The notes below the pieces were generated by a model that saw only the letters and a list, made by a program, of their open reading frames with translations, was not told the origin of the DNA and did not search any database. From NCBI GenBank assembly GCA_905116865.2, contig CAJHNH020007645.1, positions 329,009-393,008 of the forward strand: 64,000 nt of DNA, read 5' to 3'. Both the position numbers and the translations under genes were made by a program. Positions 50,815 through 62,590 of this stretch are shown here, piece by piece. The first letter of the stretch is position 1, and the number at the start of each line of letters is the position of its first letter. This stretch comes from Candidula unifasciata (taxonomy: Eukaryota; Mollusca; Gastropoda; Stylommatophora; Geomitridae).

Positions 50815-51495
50815 GAGGCCTGTTTGGGCAGGGTAATTGGTACACAGAAAACATGAGAGTGGAAAGAGGGACAGCCCCGTTGTAAATGTTCTTTGACAGG
50901 TTGGGAATATGTCAGGGTAACTGACACATAGAAAACATGAGAGTGGGAAGAGGGGCAGCCCCGTTGTAAATGTTCTTTGACAGGTTGGGAATATGTCAGG
51001 GTAACTGACACATAGAAAACATGAGAGTGGAAAGAGGGACAGCCCCGTTGTAAATGTTCTTTGACAGGTTGGGAATATGTCAGGGTAACTGACACATAGA
51101 AAACATGAGAGTGGAAAGAGGGACAGCCCCGTTGTAAATGTTCTTTGACAGGTTGGGAATATGTCAGGGTAACTGACACATAGAAAACATGAGAGTGGGA
51201 AGAGGGACAGCCCCGTTGTAAATGTTCTTTGACAGGTTGGGAATATGTCAGGGTAACTGACACATAGAAAACATGAGAGTGGAAAGAGGGACAGCCCGTT
51301 TGTAAATGTTCTTTGACAGGTTGGGAATATGTCAGGGTAACTGACACATAGAAAACATGAGAGTGGAAAGAGGGACAGCCCCGTTGTAAATGTTCTTTGA
51401 CAGGTTGGGAATATGTCAGGGTAACTGACACATGGAAAACATGAGAGTGGAAAGAGGGACAGCCCCGTTGTAAATGTTCTTTGACAGGTTGGGAG
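50815..51495. repeat. Satellite, 84-bp unit, about 8 copies
   Basis: The unit contains GGGTAACTGACACATAGAAA, ACATGAGAGTGGAAAGAGGG, ACAGCCCCGTTGTAAATGTT and CTTTGACAGGTTGGGAATAT. Copies are nearly identical and all 84 bp, which keeps a 209-codon minus frame of 28-residue repeats open (51431-50802). No codon bias or flanking gene structure supports translation. Confidence 0.95.
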
Positions 51496-51537
51496 CCTCT
51501 GGTGACCCAGACATTGTTTTAGTGCTATATATATATA

Positions 51538-51770
51538 AAGGCATGCCGTAGGAGATGACTAATTAGGATGTTTCGTTTAAAGTAGGAGTACCTCTGCCTG
51601 AGAGGCGAGGAACGAGCAGTCTGCATACAGATAAGCAAGATTTGATAAAACGGGCGTGCACACAAAACTTAAGTTCTGAATCAAGACCAAACTCTGGGTG
51701 TGGACGAACAACCAGAACTGTCCGCTAGAGTTTACAGCCCTTGAACGGTAAGAAGAAGAAGAAGAAGAAA
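51538..51770 (+). repeat. Repeat A with (AAG)n tail
   Basis: GGCATGCCGTAGGAGATGAC, GAGAGGCGAGGAACGAGCAG, GTTTACAGCCCTTGAACGGT, then about six AAG units. Confidence 0.85.
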
Positions 51771-52260
51771 ACTATAAATAACAGAAATAATTAAACTATA
51801 GAATTCAAAGCTTATATAGGCACACCTAGGTTGGAACCCGCTTTTCCAGATGAAGTCATCGCTATGCTTAACTTAAGAGCACACTCAACTAGGCAATATT
51901 AAGAAACTCTTACTGTGTCAATAAAACTCCCGTACGTTTGAAAATATATCTCCTCGGGAAGGGGAACTCGGAAACAAATAACGTGATAAAGAAGGATGTG
52001 CCCGTGAGGAGGTTCAGTTACCTCAGATCTGCTGTCAGCATTTCAAACACAACCTCTGTCATGTTCAAAACAATGGAGAAGAATTGACGCTGTTAAAATT
52101 TTGTTGTTATTGTTGTTTGAACGGGCAATTTTCAGGTGTCAGTTCTCCAGATTGAAAAAAAAAATCTAAGCGGTGGACAGAAGAACACTTATAAAAAACA
52201 AACTGTGATGAAGAAAACCTACAGACAATCAATACCCGGTAAAAAAGAATTAATTCCACC
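51771..52260. other. No gene seen
   Basis: Unique-looking DNA, no supported coding region. Confidence 0.5.
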
Positions 52261-52265
52261 CTATG

Positions 52266-52546
52266 TCGTCTGTTGAGAGCCACCGTGATGTTGCGTCTAC
52301 ACGCTCGCCTCCGGATCGGAGGATTGTGTGTTCAGGACTTTTTTTTTCTGTATTGAAAATGATCTTGGCTTTCAGGTCGACCCATCCTTGAGTGGATACC
52401 AGATACAGTGTTGGGAAGTACTGGCGGTCGGCGTGATCCTGACCATATTACCCAACCAATGCTGATTGGTTGGTTTATAAAATAAAGTTCTAGCCCTGTA
52501 TGCCCAGTACACCTGAAGGCGTGGAAAAGGACCATTATGTCATCTT
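52266..52546 (+). repeat. Repeat B (tRNA-derived SINE), diverged
   Basis: GAGAGCCACCGTGATGTTGC, TCTACACGCTCGCC, CTTGAGTGGATACCAGATAC, TATGCCCAGTACACCTGAAG, GCGTGGAAAAGG. Confidence 0.8.
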
Positions 52547-52799
52547 TTAATAACAGAAGTGCCTGCACAACTATTGGACAACTTCTAGTATCACCGTCTA
52601 TAAGAAAAACGAAGATGGCACTGGACACACCGTGAAGAAAAGCGGACAGATAGTCACAGAACAGGCAGTGAAATAGGAAACAGATGGATTGAGCAGATAA
52701 GGACGTCTTAGAGAAAAGCTAAGACGAACGATGTTGGGAGAGGCCGAACATGCTGGACTGGATTTATGAACCGGATTGCTGAGGATAGAACCGAAGTGA

Positions 52800-52995
52800 G
52801 GACTAGTGCGCTTCGTAATCCCGGGTTCGATTTTAGCTGCGAGCGATTTGACAGCAGACCGCCTTGTGTTGGTTTCGACAGTGGTATTGATAACATAACC
52901 ATTCGCTAAGCAGTCAGTGGTAAGCTGCTGAAACTTAAATTGCCTATTGAAATCACAAACAACTAACACATACAGTGGTTGGTTATGCTACATTC
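52800..52995 (+). repeat. Repeat C, 5'-truncated and diverged
   Basis: GTGCGCTTCGTAATCCCGGG, GTTCGATTTTAGCTGCGAGC, TTGGTTTCGACAGTGGTATT. Confidence 0.7.
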
Positions 52996-53634
52996 TGTCA
53001 AGGACGCCGAGCTAATGTTCTTCTGTATAAACACACAGTTGATGTTCAGTTAACGAAATTTTCGTTTTGTTCCTCTGGAACAGATCTTCCGTAAATTTGC
53101 AGACTGTTTTACTTTTAAATGTCAACCATTTGAAAATTTAGGAAATTGTTTATGACCTCACAGTTAGTTCTGTTATAAGACCACCAATATCAAAGTTGTT
53201 TTCAGTAATAATAATCATAGTGTACAATAACATTCCCTCATTTTTTTCTGCCAGCCAATGATTTTTATCCCAGACCTGTTTTTCCTGGGCTTCGTGTTGA
53301 AGTATATTGACTAGGGAATACCCGAAAGCACGCCAAGCTCAGCCTTCAGCTATGCTGACTCATGACCGCGTTACATCCTTATATACTTTTCGTTCCAAGT
53401 CTTGCATACTTCTTTTGTTTCCGAGCTTGGTGGGGGTAAGGGGTGCAGCAGCACAGTTCTCGTTGACATGGTAATTTAGTAACTCGTCAGGAGTAAAGTC
53501 TCTGTACAGCTTACTACGTTATACACATTCATTAATGAGACTTACTTTATTATGGCCAAGACAAAGATGTGTAGTTCCTATATGTCACTGTGCTGGGATT
53601 TTCCCTAGTGACACATATACTAAACTACACGAAG

Positions 53635-54110
53635 AATCTATGGCACATCACCTGCAAGCGAGTAACAAAGTTACAATTTTGAGATCATGCATCTTTCCCT
53701 TAGTAACGTATGAGGTTAGGGTCATGTAAGTTTTAAAAAAAAAAGACCAAATTTTGTATAGACCAATCGGCACAAAATTGGTGATGTGGTCAGCATCACG
53801 CCGGCCGCCTCTACCTCCCGAGACTGCACCGGTACCCACTCAAGGCCAATGTCATTTTTGGGGAAGGAACCCACGACCTTCCAAGCTGCGGCGAGCGTCT
53901 AGCCGCTCCACCACGGCGACTCCCTTAGAGTCATGTACTCTTACTTAATCACTGAAGAATAATGCGGAGCTTTTGAACCGAAATGCTATAGAAACATTCT
54001 TAGAATACCATGGGCCTTGAAGAAGAAAAAACACCGACAACCTACATGGTCTGAGCATGGAAGAGTTTTGGTTCATAACATTGAGGCAGTTTGTCCATCT
54101 GAAACGTTAT
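53635..54110 (+). pseudogene. LINE R RT remnant split by repeat B
   Basis: ASNKVTILRSCIFPLVTYE at 53665-53720, then after the SINE: NRNAIETFLEYHGP and RRKNTDNLHGLSMEE. These correspond to FP..TY and the following EMW...RRMLRIPW-type region. Confidence 0.65.
53745..53933 (-). repeat. Repeat B (tRNA-derived SINE) inside the LINE remnant
   Basis: Reverse copy. Its head TGGTGGAGCGGCTAGACGCT (box A) and AAGGTCGTGGGTTCC (box B) lie in the left arm of the 158-bp inverted repeat. Confidence 0.85.
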
Positions 54111-54285
54111 GTGGACTGGATACAGTCGCCCATGGTATTCTAAGAATGTTTCTATAGCATTTCGGTTCAAAAGCTCCGCATTATTCTTCAGTGATTAAGT
54201 AAGAGTACATGACTCTAAGGGAGTCGCCGTGGTGGAGCGGCTAGACGCTCGCCGCAGCTTGGAAGGTCGTGGGTTCCTTCCCCAA
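53858..54285. repeat. Exact inverted repeat, 158-bp arms, 112-bp spacer
   Basis: 53858-54015 is the reverse complement of 54128-54285, with no mismatch or gap found by eye. The arms carry the SINE head and part of the LINE remnant. Confidence 0.93.
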
Positions 54286-54570
<285 letters not shown>

Positions 54571-54639
54571 GAAACCCACGTGCCGTGAAAGTGATCTTTT
54601 GCAAACCAAAACCCACTGCAAACAGATTGCCCTTTGTCC

Positions 54640-55440
54640 ATCGCTGAATGTTATCTTCAAGCTTGTGCGGACGTGTAGCTCTTGCTCAGTTAACCTCGTC
54701 CGTCCTTGTTTGAAATGATGGGTTATATATATATAATATGGTAATGCATTTCTTTCAATGTGGTGGAAATAAGTGGCGCGCCTCTTGAAGTATTTTCTTC
54801 AACTCCTTTCTCAAAAGTCAGATTAGTTGTAGGTAAAGTACAAATAGTGGTAACAGAATATAAACGTAAACCAAGAAACATTAAATTATATCTGTGTGCA
54901 CTAAAGAACTAGAAAAGCAAAGACAAATTTAACATAGAAATATATTTGCGACAAAGTCTGATCTAGAAATTCTGTTTAAAGGTGTTTTTGACCAGTGGGA
55001 AATATTGAAGTGCTCCACACTCAGGCTGCAATAATGTCCACCCAAAGCAGAAGTTAGTAGGCCGTAGAAAATGCATGCTGTAAGACATGTTAAAACTACT
55101 GGAAGATTAAAGAAACAGTAAAAAATAACAGTGAAAAATATCAAGAGATTTATTAGAAAAGTAGACGACTATGTAAAGAAGCTTGACTGCGGGAAACGGA
55201 CACACGATACATTACTTAACATTGCGAATTAAAGCGCAAACGAATTAATGAATTCACAAACAAAAGATCACCCACGTCAATGGGTTGCCTGAAAACCAAA
55301 GAAGGTAACATCATAATGGCCAGAGATGAGATTTTGGATGCATGGACAGAGCATAGAAAAGACTTTACAACGATTCGCGCAAGGACAGTTTTATACCAGC
55401 AGTTTTGAGAGATTCTGAAACAGGACGAGACCATTAACTA
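54640..55440. other. No gene seen
   Basis: Unique-looking, AT-rich. No coding support. Confidence 0.5.
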
Positions 55441-55442
55441 AA

Positions 55443-55563
55443 TTAAAAAGCGGCCTCTTAGCGGTGTTTCTTTCGAAATCGGAGTGGATAGGCGTAAGAG
55501 TCGAAGAACCAACAGTCTACTTACAGATAAGACAGATCTGGAAAGCGGATGTGCATGCAAACT
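55443..55563 (+). repeat. Repeat A middle part, cut by the CTT array
   Basis: TTTCTTTCGAAATCGGAGTG, AACCAACAGTCTACTTACAG, ending at GATGTGCATGCAAAC, where the CTT run starts. Confidence 0.8.
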
Positions 55564-55680
55564 TCTTCTTCTTTCTTCTTCTTCTTCTCCTCCTCCTCTT
55601 CTTCCTCCTCCTCCTCCTCCTCCTCCTCCCCCTCCTCCTCCCCCCCTCCTCCTCCTCCTCCTCCTCCTCCTCCTTCTTCT

Positions 55681-55715
<35 letters not shown>

Positions 55716-55877
55716 TTCCTTCTTCTTCTTCCTTCTTCTTCTTCCTTCTTCTTCTTCTTTTTCTTCTTCCTTCTTCTTCTTCTTACTTCTTCTCCCTTCT
55801 TCTTTCTTCTTCTTCTTCTTCTTCTTCTTCTTCTTCTTCTTCTTCTTCTTCTTCTTCTTCTTCTTCTTCTTCTTCTT
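55561..55877. repeat. (CTT/CTC)n array, about 317 bp
   Basis: CTT with a CTC-rich block at 55587-55670, directly joined to the 3' end of the reverse repeat A copy on its right. Poly-Leu/Ser/Phe frames are products of the repeat. Confidence 0.96.
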
Positions 55878-56140
55878 TGTTCACTGGCCGTAAGCTCCGG
55901 CGGAAAGTCCTGGTTGTTCGTCAGTTTGGACTTTGGCTTTGTGCCGGGGCCTGAGTTGCGTGTACATCCGTTTTATGGACTTGTTTGTGTGGAAGCTGAT
56001 TGTTCCTAGCCGCTCGGGCAGACGCACTACGACTTCGAAGGAGGTTCCCTGTTAGTCCACTCCTACGACTTGATTGCTGTGAAGGCAGTGGATCTTTTCT
56101 TGTTTTCCCCACAATGGGTCCCAGAACCCACACGGGGAAT
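55878..56140 (-). repeat. Repeat A, full length, its tail being the CTT array
   Basis: In reverse, starts CCCCGTGTGGGTTCTGGGAC at the right, has GTTCCTTCGAAGTCG-like, TGGACGAACAACC and ends in the AAG tail at the left. Confidence 0.88.
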
Positions 56141-56149
56141 GCAAAACTC

Positions 56150-56840
56150 AAAGTTTTGGAGTATGACCAAATGCCAGACGTGGAAAAACAGAGTTTACCG
56201 CTGATTAACGCCTATAATAATAAAAAGACTGGCTTCTATCTGCTACATAGACAGAAGTTACTATTTATTAGAAGCATTGCTATTTCTGTCATGTCTACTA
56301 TCTTCCTTCCTACTGTGCATGCCAGAATCTATTAATATCTGAACGCAGTAACGTGGTACCTGCGTATATCTGTCATGTTCTGTTGCAAGCACCTGAAGTC
56401 TCTAGTTATGTCTGCATTCCCCTGTTGCTGGGTACTGCTGCATGAGACGCATTAACCGTAGTTTATGTAGATACACAAATAAATCCAAACATGTAAATTT
56501 AGAGTCAGTAAACTTTGTTATTCCTCCGTGCTTTAGGAATATTATCTGCAACATTCCTTGAGTCTGTGGGAGCAAGTAGAAGATGGAATTCTCTACAATT
56601 GTCAGCTTTCTTCAAATTTAACATTTTATCCACTTTCTGTTTCTCATGATTTACCACCGTTTTTAAATACTCCAGCCTCCAGTCTGATGTCATTTTCTTG
56701 CGCCTCTTACAATCTGTTTATTCATTTGCAGGACCTACTTTTTATGACAGATAATTACCCTTCATTTTTCATTATTCAGCAGCACGCTGCATTTTATTTA
56801 ATCCTTTTTACCTTTTTTTTATTGTGCTCTGTAGCCTGTT
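56150..56840. other. No gene seen
   Basis: Unique-looking DNA. Open frames up to 94 codons lack any recognised feature. Confidence 0.45.
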
Positions 56841-56848
56841 AATTTAAT

Positions 56849-56851
<3 letters not shown>

Positions 56852-56931
<80 letters not shown>
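56852..56931. repeat. (CT)n microsatellite, 80 bp
   Basis: Uninterrupted CT dinucleotides. Confidence 0.98.
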
Positions 56932-56935
<4 letters not shown>

Positions 56936-56987
56936 ATATCTACCCCCACACCGATATTTAAAAATACTCCTGTAATACTGCATTTCT

Positions 56988-57352
56988 TAGTCTTCTTCTT
57001 CTTCTTCTGCCCTCCTCCTCCTCTTCCTCCTTCTCCTCCTCCTCCTCTTCTTCTTCTTCTTCTTCTTCTTCTTCTTCTTCTTCTTCTTCTTCTTCTTCTT
57101 CTTCTTCTTCTTCTTCTTCTTCTTCTTCTTCTTCTTCTTCTTCTTCTTCTTCTCCTCCTCCTCCTCCTCATTTTTCTCCTCCCCCTTCTTCCTCAACCTT
57201 CTCCTCATCATCATCTTCTTCTTCTTCTTCTTCTTCTTCTTCTTCTTCTTCTTCTTCTTCTTCTTCTTCTTCTTCTTCTTCTTCTTCTTCTTCTTCTTCT
57301 TCTTCTTCTTCTTCTTCTTCTTCTTCTTCGTCTTCGTCTTCCTCCTCCTCCT
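56988..57352. repeat. (CTT/CTC)n array, about 365 bp
   Basis: Two long CTT runs separated by a CTC-rich segment (57149-57210), joined on the right to a reverse repeat A copy. Confidence 0.96.
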
Positions 57353-57720
57353 CGTGTTAACCAGGTTTAAACTGGGGCGGAAAGATCCAGTTGCTTATCC
57401 ACTTTTATTTGGAATTAAGTCTTGTTCCACAACTTGAATATTGCCTTCACATCCATTTTACAGACTTACTTGTGTGCGTACTTTTAGTTTCTTGTCTCTT
57501 AGGCAGATGCGCTCCTTGGAGGAATAATTCCTAATTAGTCGCCTTCCCCGCTGTGCTTGTTATGGAGGAAGTGGGCATATTCTGTTTTAATATTTAACCC
57601 TTCTCCCAACCTTCGGTGTTGGGGTTTGACCAGCCTGTTAAATTAATGTTATAATTGGGGCACTTTATTTTGCCCTATAATGAGCTGTCGGAACCCACAG
57701 GGCTAAGAGGAGGTATGAAT
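57353..57720 (-). repeat. Repeat A, diverged, tail is the CTT array
   Basis: CCGCCCCAGTTTAAA-like, TTCCACAACTTGAA, TAGGCAGATGCGCTCC, CTAATTAGTCGCC, and at the far right a CTGTGGGTTCCGACAGC-like start after an insert of about 100 bp. Confidence 0.75.
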
Positions 57721-58110
57721 CACCGGGCCTTCTAGCAAGCATGCTATACACACTGTTACACGGCTCACATCTGTATACATTCTACTGTGTTTGCCTGAAA
57801 ATAAGACCGGGTCAAGCTGATTTTTTTTTTTTTTTTTTTTGCTCATAAAGACGCCGTAGGTTATTTTTTTTTCTCTCCATAGGATGTTTTTTTTTTTTTT
57901 TAATGTACAGAAAGTCGCCCTTTTTAAGTATTTGTAATTTCCTAATTACCCAAATTATAATTTTTATTAGCACTTAATTCATGTCAATTGTAGTATGTAT
58001 ACAAACATTACTTTATAATTCGATACTTTGGTCGTTTTTTTTTTTTTAAATGACGAACGAGATCCGCCTGTCTGGCCGAGGTTCTTAAACTGGGCTTAGG
58101 CTACGCAGAT

Positions 58111-58406
58111 AGCGGCTTCCGTGGCTAAGGCGTTGCGAGTCCGACTCGTAATTCCAACGTATCGCGATCGAAACCCACTGCTGATTGCGTGGATTTTTAT
58201 CATGGTATGGGGCGTCGTCCCTGGCGGAGTCGGACTTTTTTCAAAAATGACCTTGGCTCCCAGGTCAGCCCAGCCTTTAGTGGGTAACGGGCGCAGTACC
58301 GGGAAGTAAAGGTGGCCGGCGTGATGCTGACCGTATTACCCATCTTGTGCCGATTGGTCTATAAAATATACGCCTAATGGCGTAAAAAAAAAAAGGGCCC
58401 TTTACT
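58111..58406 (+). repeat. Repeat B (tRNA-derived SINE), full length
   Basis: Head TTCCGTGGCTAAGGCGTTGC (box A) and GCGATCGAAACCC (box B), body AGTGGGTAACGGGCGCAGTA, 3' AATGGCGTAAAAAAAA then GGGCCCTTTACTTACT. Confidence 0.88.
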
Positions 58407-58424
58407 TACTTTTTACTATGGGGC

Positions 58425-58605
58425 GTCGCAAGTCGACCCAGGCTAAAACGGTACCAGGATGGCTGTCCTGGGGAAGTAAAGACAGCCGGCATAATGCTGA
58501 CCACATTACCCTCCCAGTGCCGATTGGTCTGTGAAAATATGGGGCGCTTCCCATATGCCCGATGCGCCAAGGCGTGATAAGGGATCTTTACTTATTTACT
58601 ATGCT
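58425..58605 (+). repeat. Repeat B 3' half, tandem to the previous copy
   Basis: AGTCGACCCAGGCTAAAACG, GGCATAATGCTGACCACATT, GCCGATTGGTCTGTGAAAAT, GCGTGATAAGGGATC. The head is missing. Confidence 0.85.
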
Positions 58606-58928
58606 ACGCAGTCACCAAGTGCAAATTCAGTCGATTTTTCAGTCTCTCAGGTGCAATTTCAGGACCGTTATTTGACACTTAACAATAACAATATGCTAAA
58701 AGCACACATTGTGAATTTCAACCCAGTATAGAACAAAATGAATCATTTCTTTTGGTGCATCTACAGTTTTCATTCACCATAAATTTTCACAAGCGTTTTT
58801 CGTGGAACAGGGAGTTATTGCTTGGGTGATTTTGGCATATCCTCGAAAAGTTATTTCATCATCATCATATCATGTTTCGCTATCTCACACAGAATCACTG
58901 ATTAAATCAATATTTTTTGTCGCCCTGT

Positions 58929-59488
<560 letters not shown>

Positions 59489-59631
59489 GTACGTGAGTGT
59501 GTGTGTTCGCGCGTGAGCGTGCGTACATATTTTACCAGCCATGCTTTTGTTTTTGACTTTATATATATAATATGCATATTATTACATGAATATAACATGC
59601 TTCATTGATGAAATACAACTGCTGTGTGAAA

Positions 59632-59700
59632 GATGGAAGTTTGGAAGGGCCGAATGTAAGACAGGCCTGCGTGCCTAATTTGTAACCCTTTGAAAATAAA
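59632..59700 (+). repeat. LINE 3' tail running into a GTTC array
   Basis: AGACAGGCCTGCGTGCC, AACCCTTTGAAAATAAAGTT, as at 1780-1862. Confidence 0.7.
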
Positions 59701-59742
59701 GTTCGTTCGTTCGTTCGTTCGTTCGTTCGTTCGTTCGTTCGT

Positions 59743-59820
<78 letters not shown>

Positions 59821-59905
59821 CGTCCGTCCGTCCGTCCGTCCGTCCGCCCGCCCGCCCGCCCGCCCGCCCGCCCGTCCGTCCGTCCGTCCGTCCGTCCGTC
59901 CGTCC

Positions 59906-59959
<54 letters not shown>
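59699..59959. repeat. Block tetranucleotide array: GTTC, TGTC, CGTC, CGCC, CGTC, TGTC (about 260 bp)
   Basis: GTTC to 59744, TGTC to 59815, CGTC to 59845, CGCC to 59873, CGTC to 59907, TGTC to 59959. Same inner order as the 58.9-59.5 kb array. Confidence 0.98.
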
Positions 59960-60459
59960 ATAAATCGTATCCTTAAAATGGCTCAAATCTCTCTCTTTCT
60001 CTGTCTCTCTCTGTCTCTCTCTCTCTCTCCCTCTCTCTCTCTCTGTCTCTTACATCCTTAGATAAGATCAGATCTCTCTATTGGATCTTTAAGTAAAGCT
60101 CATTGTATGTTTGTAACATTTTCCAGTACTTGTCTGATTTATTGTTGTTGCTGCCTTTCAGGTGTTGTTTTCTGTTTATCTGCTGTGTTGAATGAACGAC
60201 TTGGACATGTTATAGATACCCATTCTAAAATAATTATTCATTTTTAAAGCCGCTTAAAGACATATAAAGTAGTTTTATTGCATCATTTCTCAGTCATTGA
60301 ATTGCTACTATTTCAATACACTTGGCTTATGTCTTTCATGTCTTTCTTCTCTGTCGATATTTACCAACTTTTAGGGCAGTGTACATAAATGTTACTAGGA
60401 GGGAGGTAGGGAAAGAGAGATGGGGTGGGGAAGACGTGAAAATATCAATGTATGAATGA

Positions 60460-60690
60460 TTGTGTGTCGGCTCTGTGACTATGTCGATGCGAACGCTTCG
60501 TAATGCCGGGGTGCCGGGTTTGATCCCAGCTGCAGGCCATGCGCCTTGCGTTGGTTTCGACGGTGGTATCAGTGGGCCGACCGTTCAGTACAATGGCAAA
60601 CTACTGGACGTAAATTTGCTTAGAGAAACCACACAACAGCCAGGGGCTGTTTCCTCAACGTCCTGTAAAGGATACGCAACTAACCTTTTG
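60460..60690 (+). repeat. Repeat C (tRNA-derived SINE), full length
   Basis: GTCGGCTCTGTGACTATGTC, GATGCGAACGCTTCGTAATG, GGGTTTGATCCCAGC (box B), GCGTTGGTTTCGACGGTGGT, 3' GTAAAGGATACGCAACTAAC. Confidence 0.88.
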
Positions 60691-60699
60691 AATGGTTGT

Positions 60700-62350
60700 A
60701 TACGTGTGTAAGGGGAAAGTGGTTTGTCACTTGCGACGTGTGTGTGTGTGCCTGCGGGGTGGGGGGGGGGGGTGGGTTTATGTGTCTGTGTTTTGCATGT
60801 GTAAGGGAAAGTAATTTGCCACTTACTAAACGTGTTTGCTGTAGCCTACACATTCCCGACTGTACATTACGGCCAGCCCAAGCATGTTTGTGCTACGCTT
60901 GATCGCTTGGCTGAAACATCCAAACTTAGGGATATAGCATTATCCCTCTTCAGTGCTTTATCCCTCTTCAGGAGGTGCTGTTTCATGTTATAACTACGCT
61001 TAAGCACGGATCTGCGTAAATAGTCGTGTGTACCTGAATACATTCGGCAGCAAATGAAACTTGATTGACGGCTTTTCTCACTTGTTTATTTGAACTGACG
61101 TACTACACGATCTGAACATCCCGCAGTGAATCATAAAAACTCGGTGCACTCTTGTCCAACCGTCATATTTGTCGACTCGTGGAACTCACTCCGGACCCTT
61201 CCTATCTTTTTCACTTGTATCTGTTAATTTTTTTTAATCACCATGTTTGCCTTGTTATTCTTTCCTTTATTCACCACCGTAGGTTTCATTGCGAGCAGTA
61301 AGGATACATATTGCTATTATTTTCCACTATTCTTAATGTGTTTCCTTTTCAGCACTAACGTTATTTCCACCACTCTACATTCACTGAGATTCGAAATAAA
61401 ATTGTTACAGTTCTTCTGTAAATTATTGCTTTATTAATTTTTTTCTAATATTTGAATACAGTAATGGTGGTCAGTTCATTCAGTTAATTTTTGTGCATGT
61501 TGTGTTTTGTTTCTTCATTGTAAGTGGTTTTGTAAAGGCTGCATATACTTTATATTTTTTCTACCATCTATCTTTTTTCTCCAATTTCATTTACAGTTTA
61601 AAAAAAAAAAAAACACCCTTTAAGGACATTCATTGACACTTCGCATGGTTTTCTTGCCGTAAGCTATGTATTAGTGATTCTGTAATGCGATTTTCATTCC
61701 TTCTAATGCTGATGCGATCAGGTCTTCCTGGTTGCATACAACCATGGGTGGTGAGTTATTTTACTCCAAATAGAAACAATTAGCGCCGTAGTCTAGAAAG
61801 GCAAGAAAGGGCGCCCCAAAAAAGGGGAAATGCGAACAAAAAATCTGTGCTCATCGATTACATTGACTCATTCCAGTTGCAGAATGCATAGCTGAACCTC
61901 ATTGAAGTAATGTTTATGACAACAAAACTTTTATATACTGCGTCCCAGGGTCCAAACCACAACACATTCTGGGTGACTTGTGTTGAGTTTATTTTGCCTG
62001 GCTTTCAACTTCAATTTACAAATAAATGTTACGCAACATGTTGAATGGGTTGCACATGAGTAATATCCAGCAAAAAATGTGTGTTGTTTGTGACTGAAGA
62101 CCTTTAATACCTAATTTACTTCGTGTATTACATTTTTTTGAGGTTGTTGTTGAGAAGGGGCACACGGCAACTTACGCTGGACAGCGGGAAAGATGTAGGC
62201 GGAAGAAAGAGTGGATGAGACAGTCGAACAATACGCGGAGCTGTTCTTGCTTAGGGACATTGAGGTGCGTTTTGTATCAGAAATGATTGACCAGTACATG
62301 ATTTTGTAATGCGTCACCTTCATTTGCACACATAATAACGTCTTGCTCCT
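60700..62350. other. No gene seen
   Basis: Unique-looking DNA, G run near 60760, A run near 61600. A hydrophobic 64-codon open frame at 61243-61437 has no recognised feature and is not called. Confidence 0.45.
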
Positions 62351-62358
62351 AAAGTCGG

Positions 62359-62590
62359 TCTTTTTTCTTTATGTTCATCCCATCTGGGAGACTCCCCGCG
62401 GGTTCTGTTGAAAAGGAGGGTGGGGGCGGGGAAGGGGTGGTCCCAGAAAAGTCCTAATGTATAGTAGGGTGTGTTAGGTGAAATGACACCGACCAACAAT
62501 AACCTACTTCTCTGTATATTTGCTTTCCCGGGAACTCCCCACGAAATCTCAGAATTCTCCCAGATGGGGTTAACAAAAAGAAAAGAGCCC
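62359..62590. mobile_element. Inverted-repeat element (MITE-like), about 230 bp
   Basis: The left end TCTTTTTTCTTTATGTTCAT then CCCATCTGGGAGA pairs with the right end, which in reverse reads CTCTTTTCTTTTTGTTAACC then CCATCTGGGAGA. Further weak pairing at CTCCCCGCGGG against CTCCCCACG. No coding capacity or clear target duplication. Confidence 0.6.

Noticed and set aside
55464..57214. Open frames of poly-Leu, poly-Ser, poly-Phe, poly-Arg and poly-Lys
   Set aside because: Translations of the CTT/CTC arrays and of the CT run, with no unique coding sequence attached.
61243..61437. 64-codon hydrophobic open frame
   Set aside because: AT/T-rich DNA readily gives Phe/Leu-rich frames. No signal, motif or neighbour supports it.
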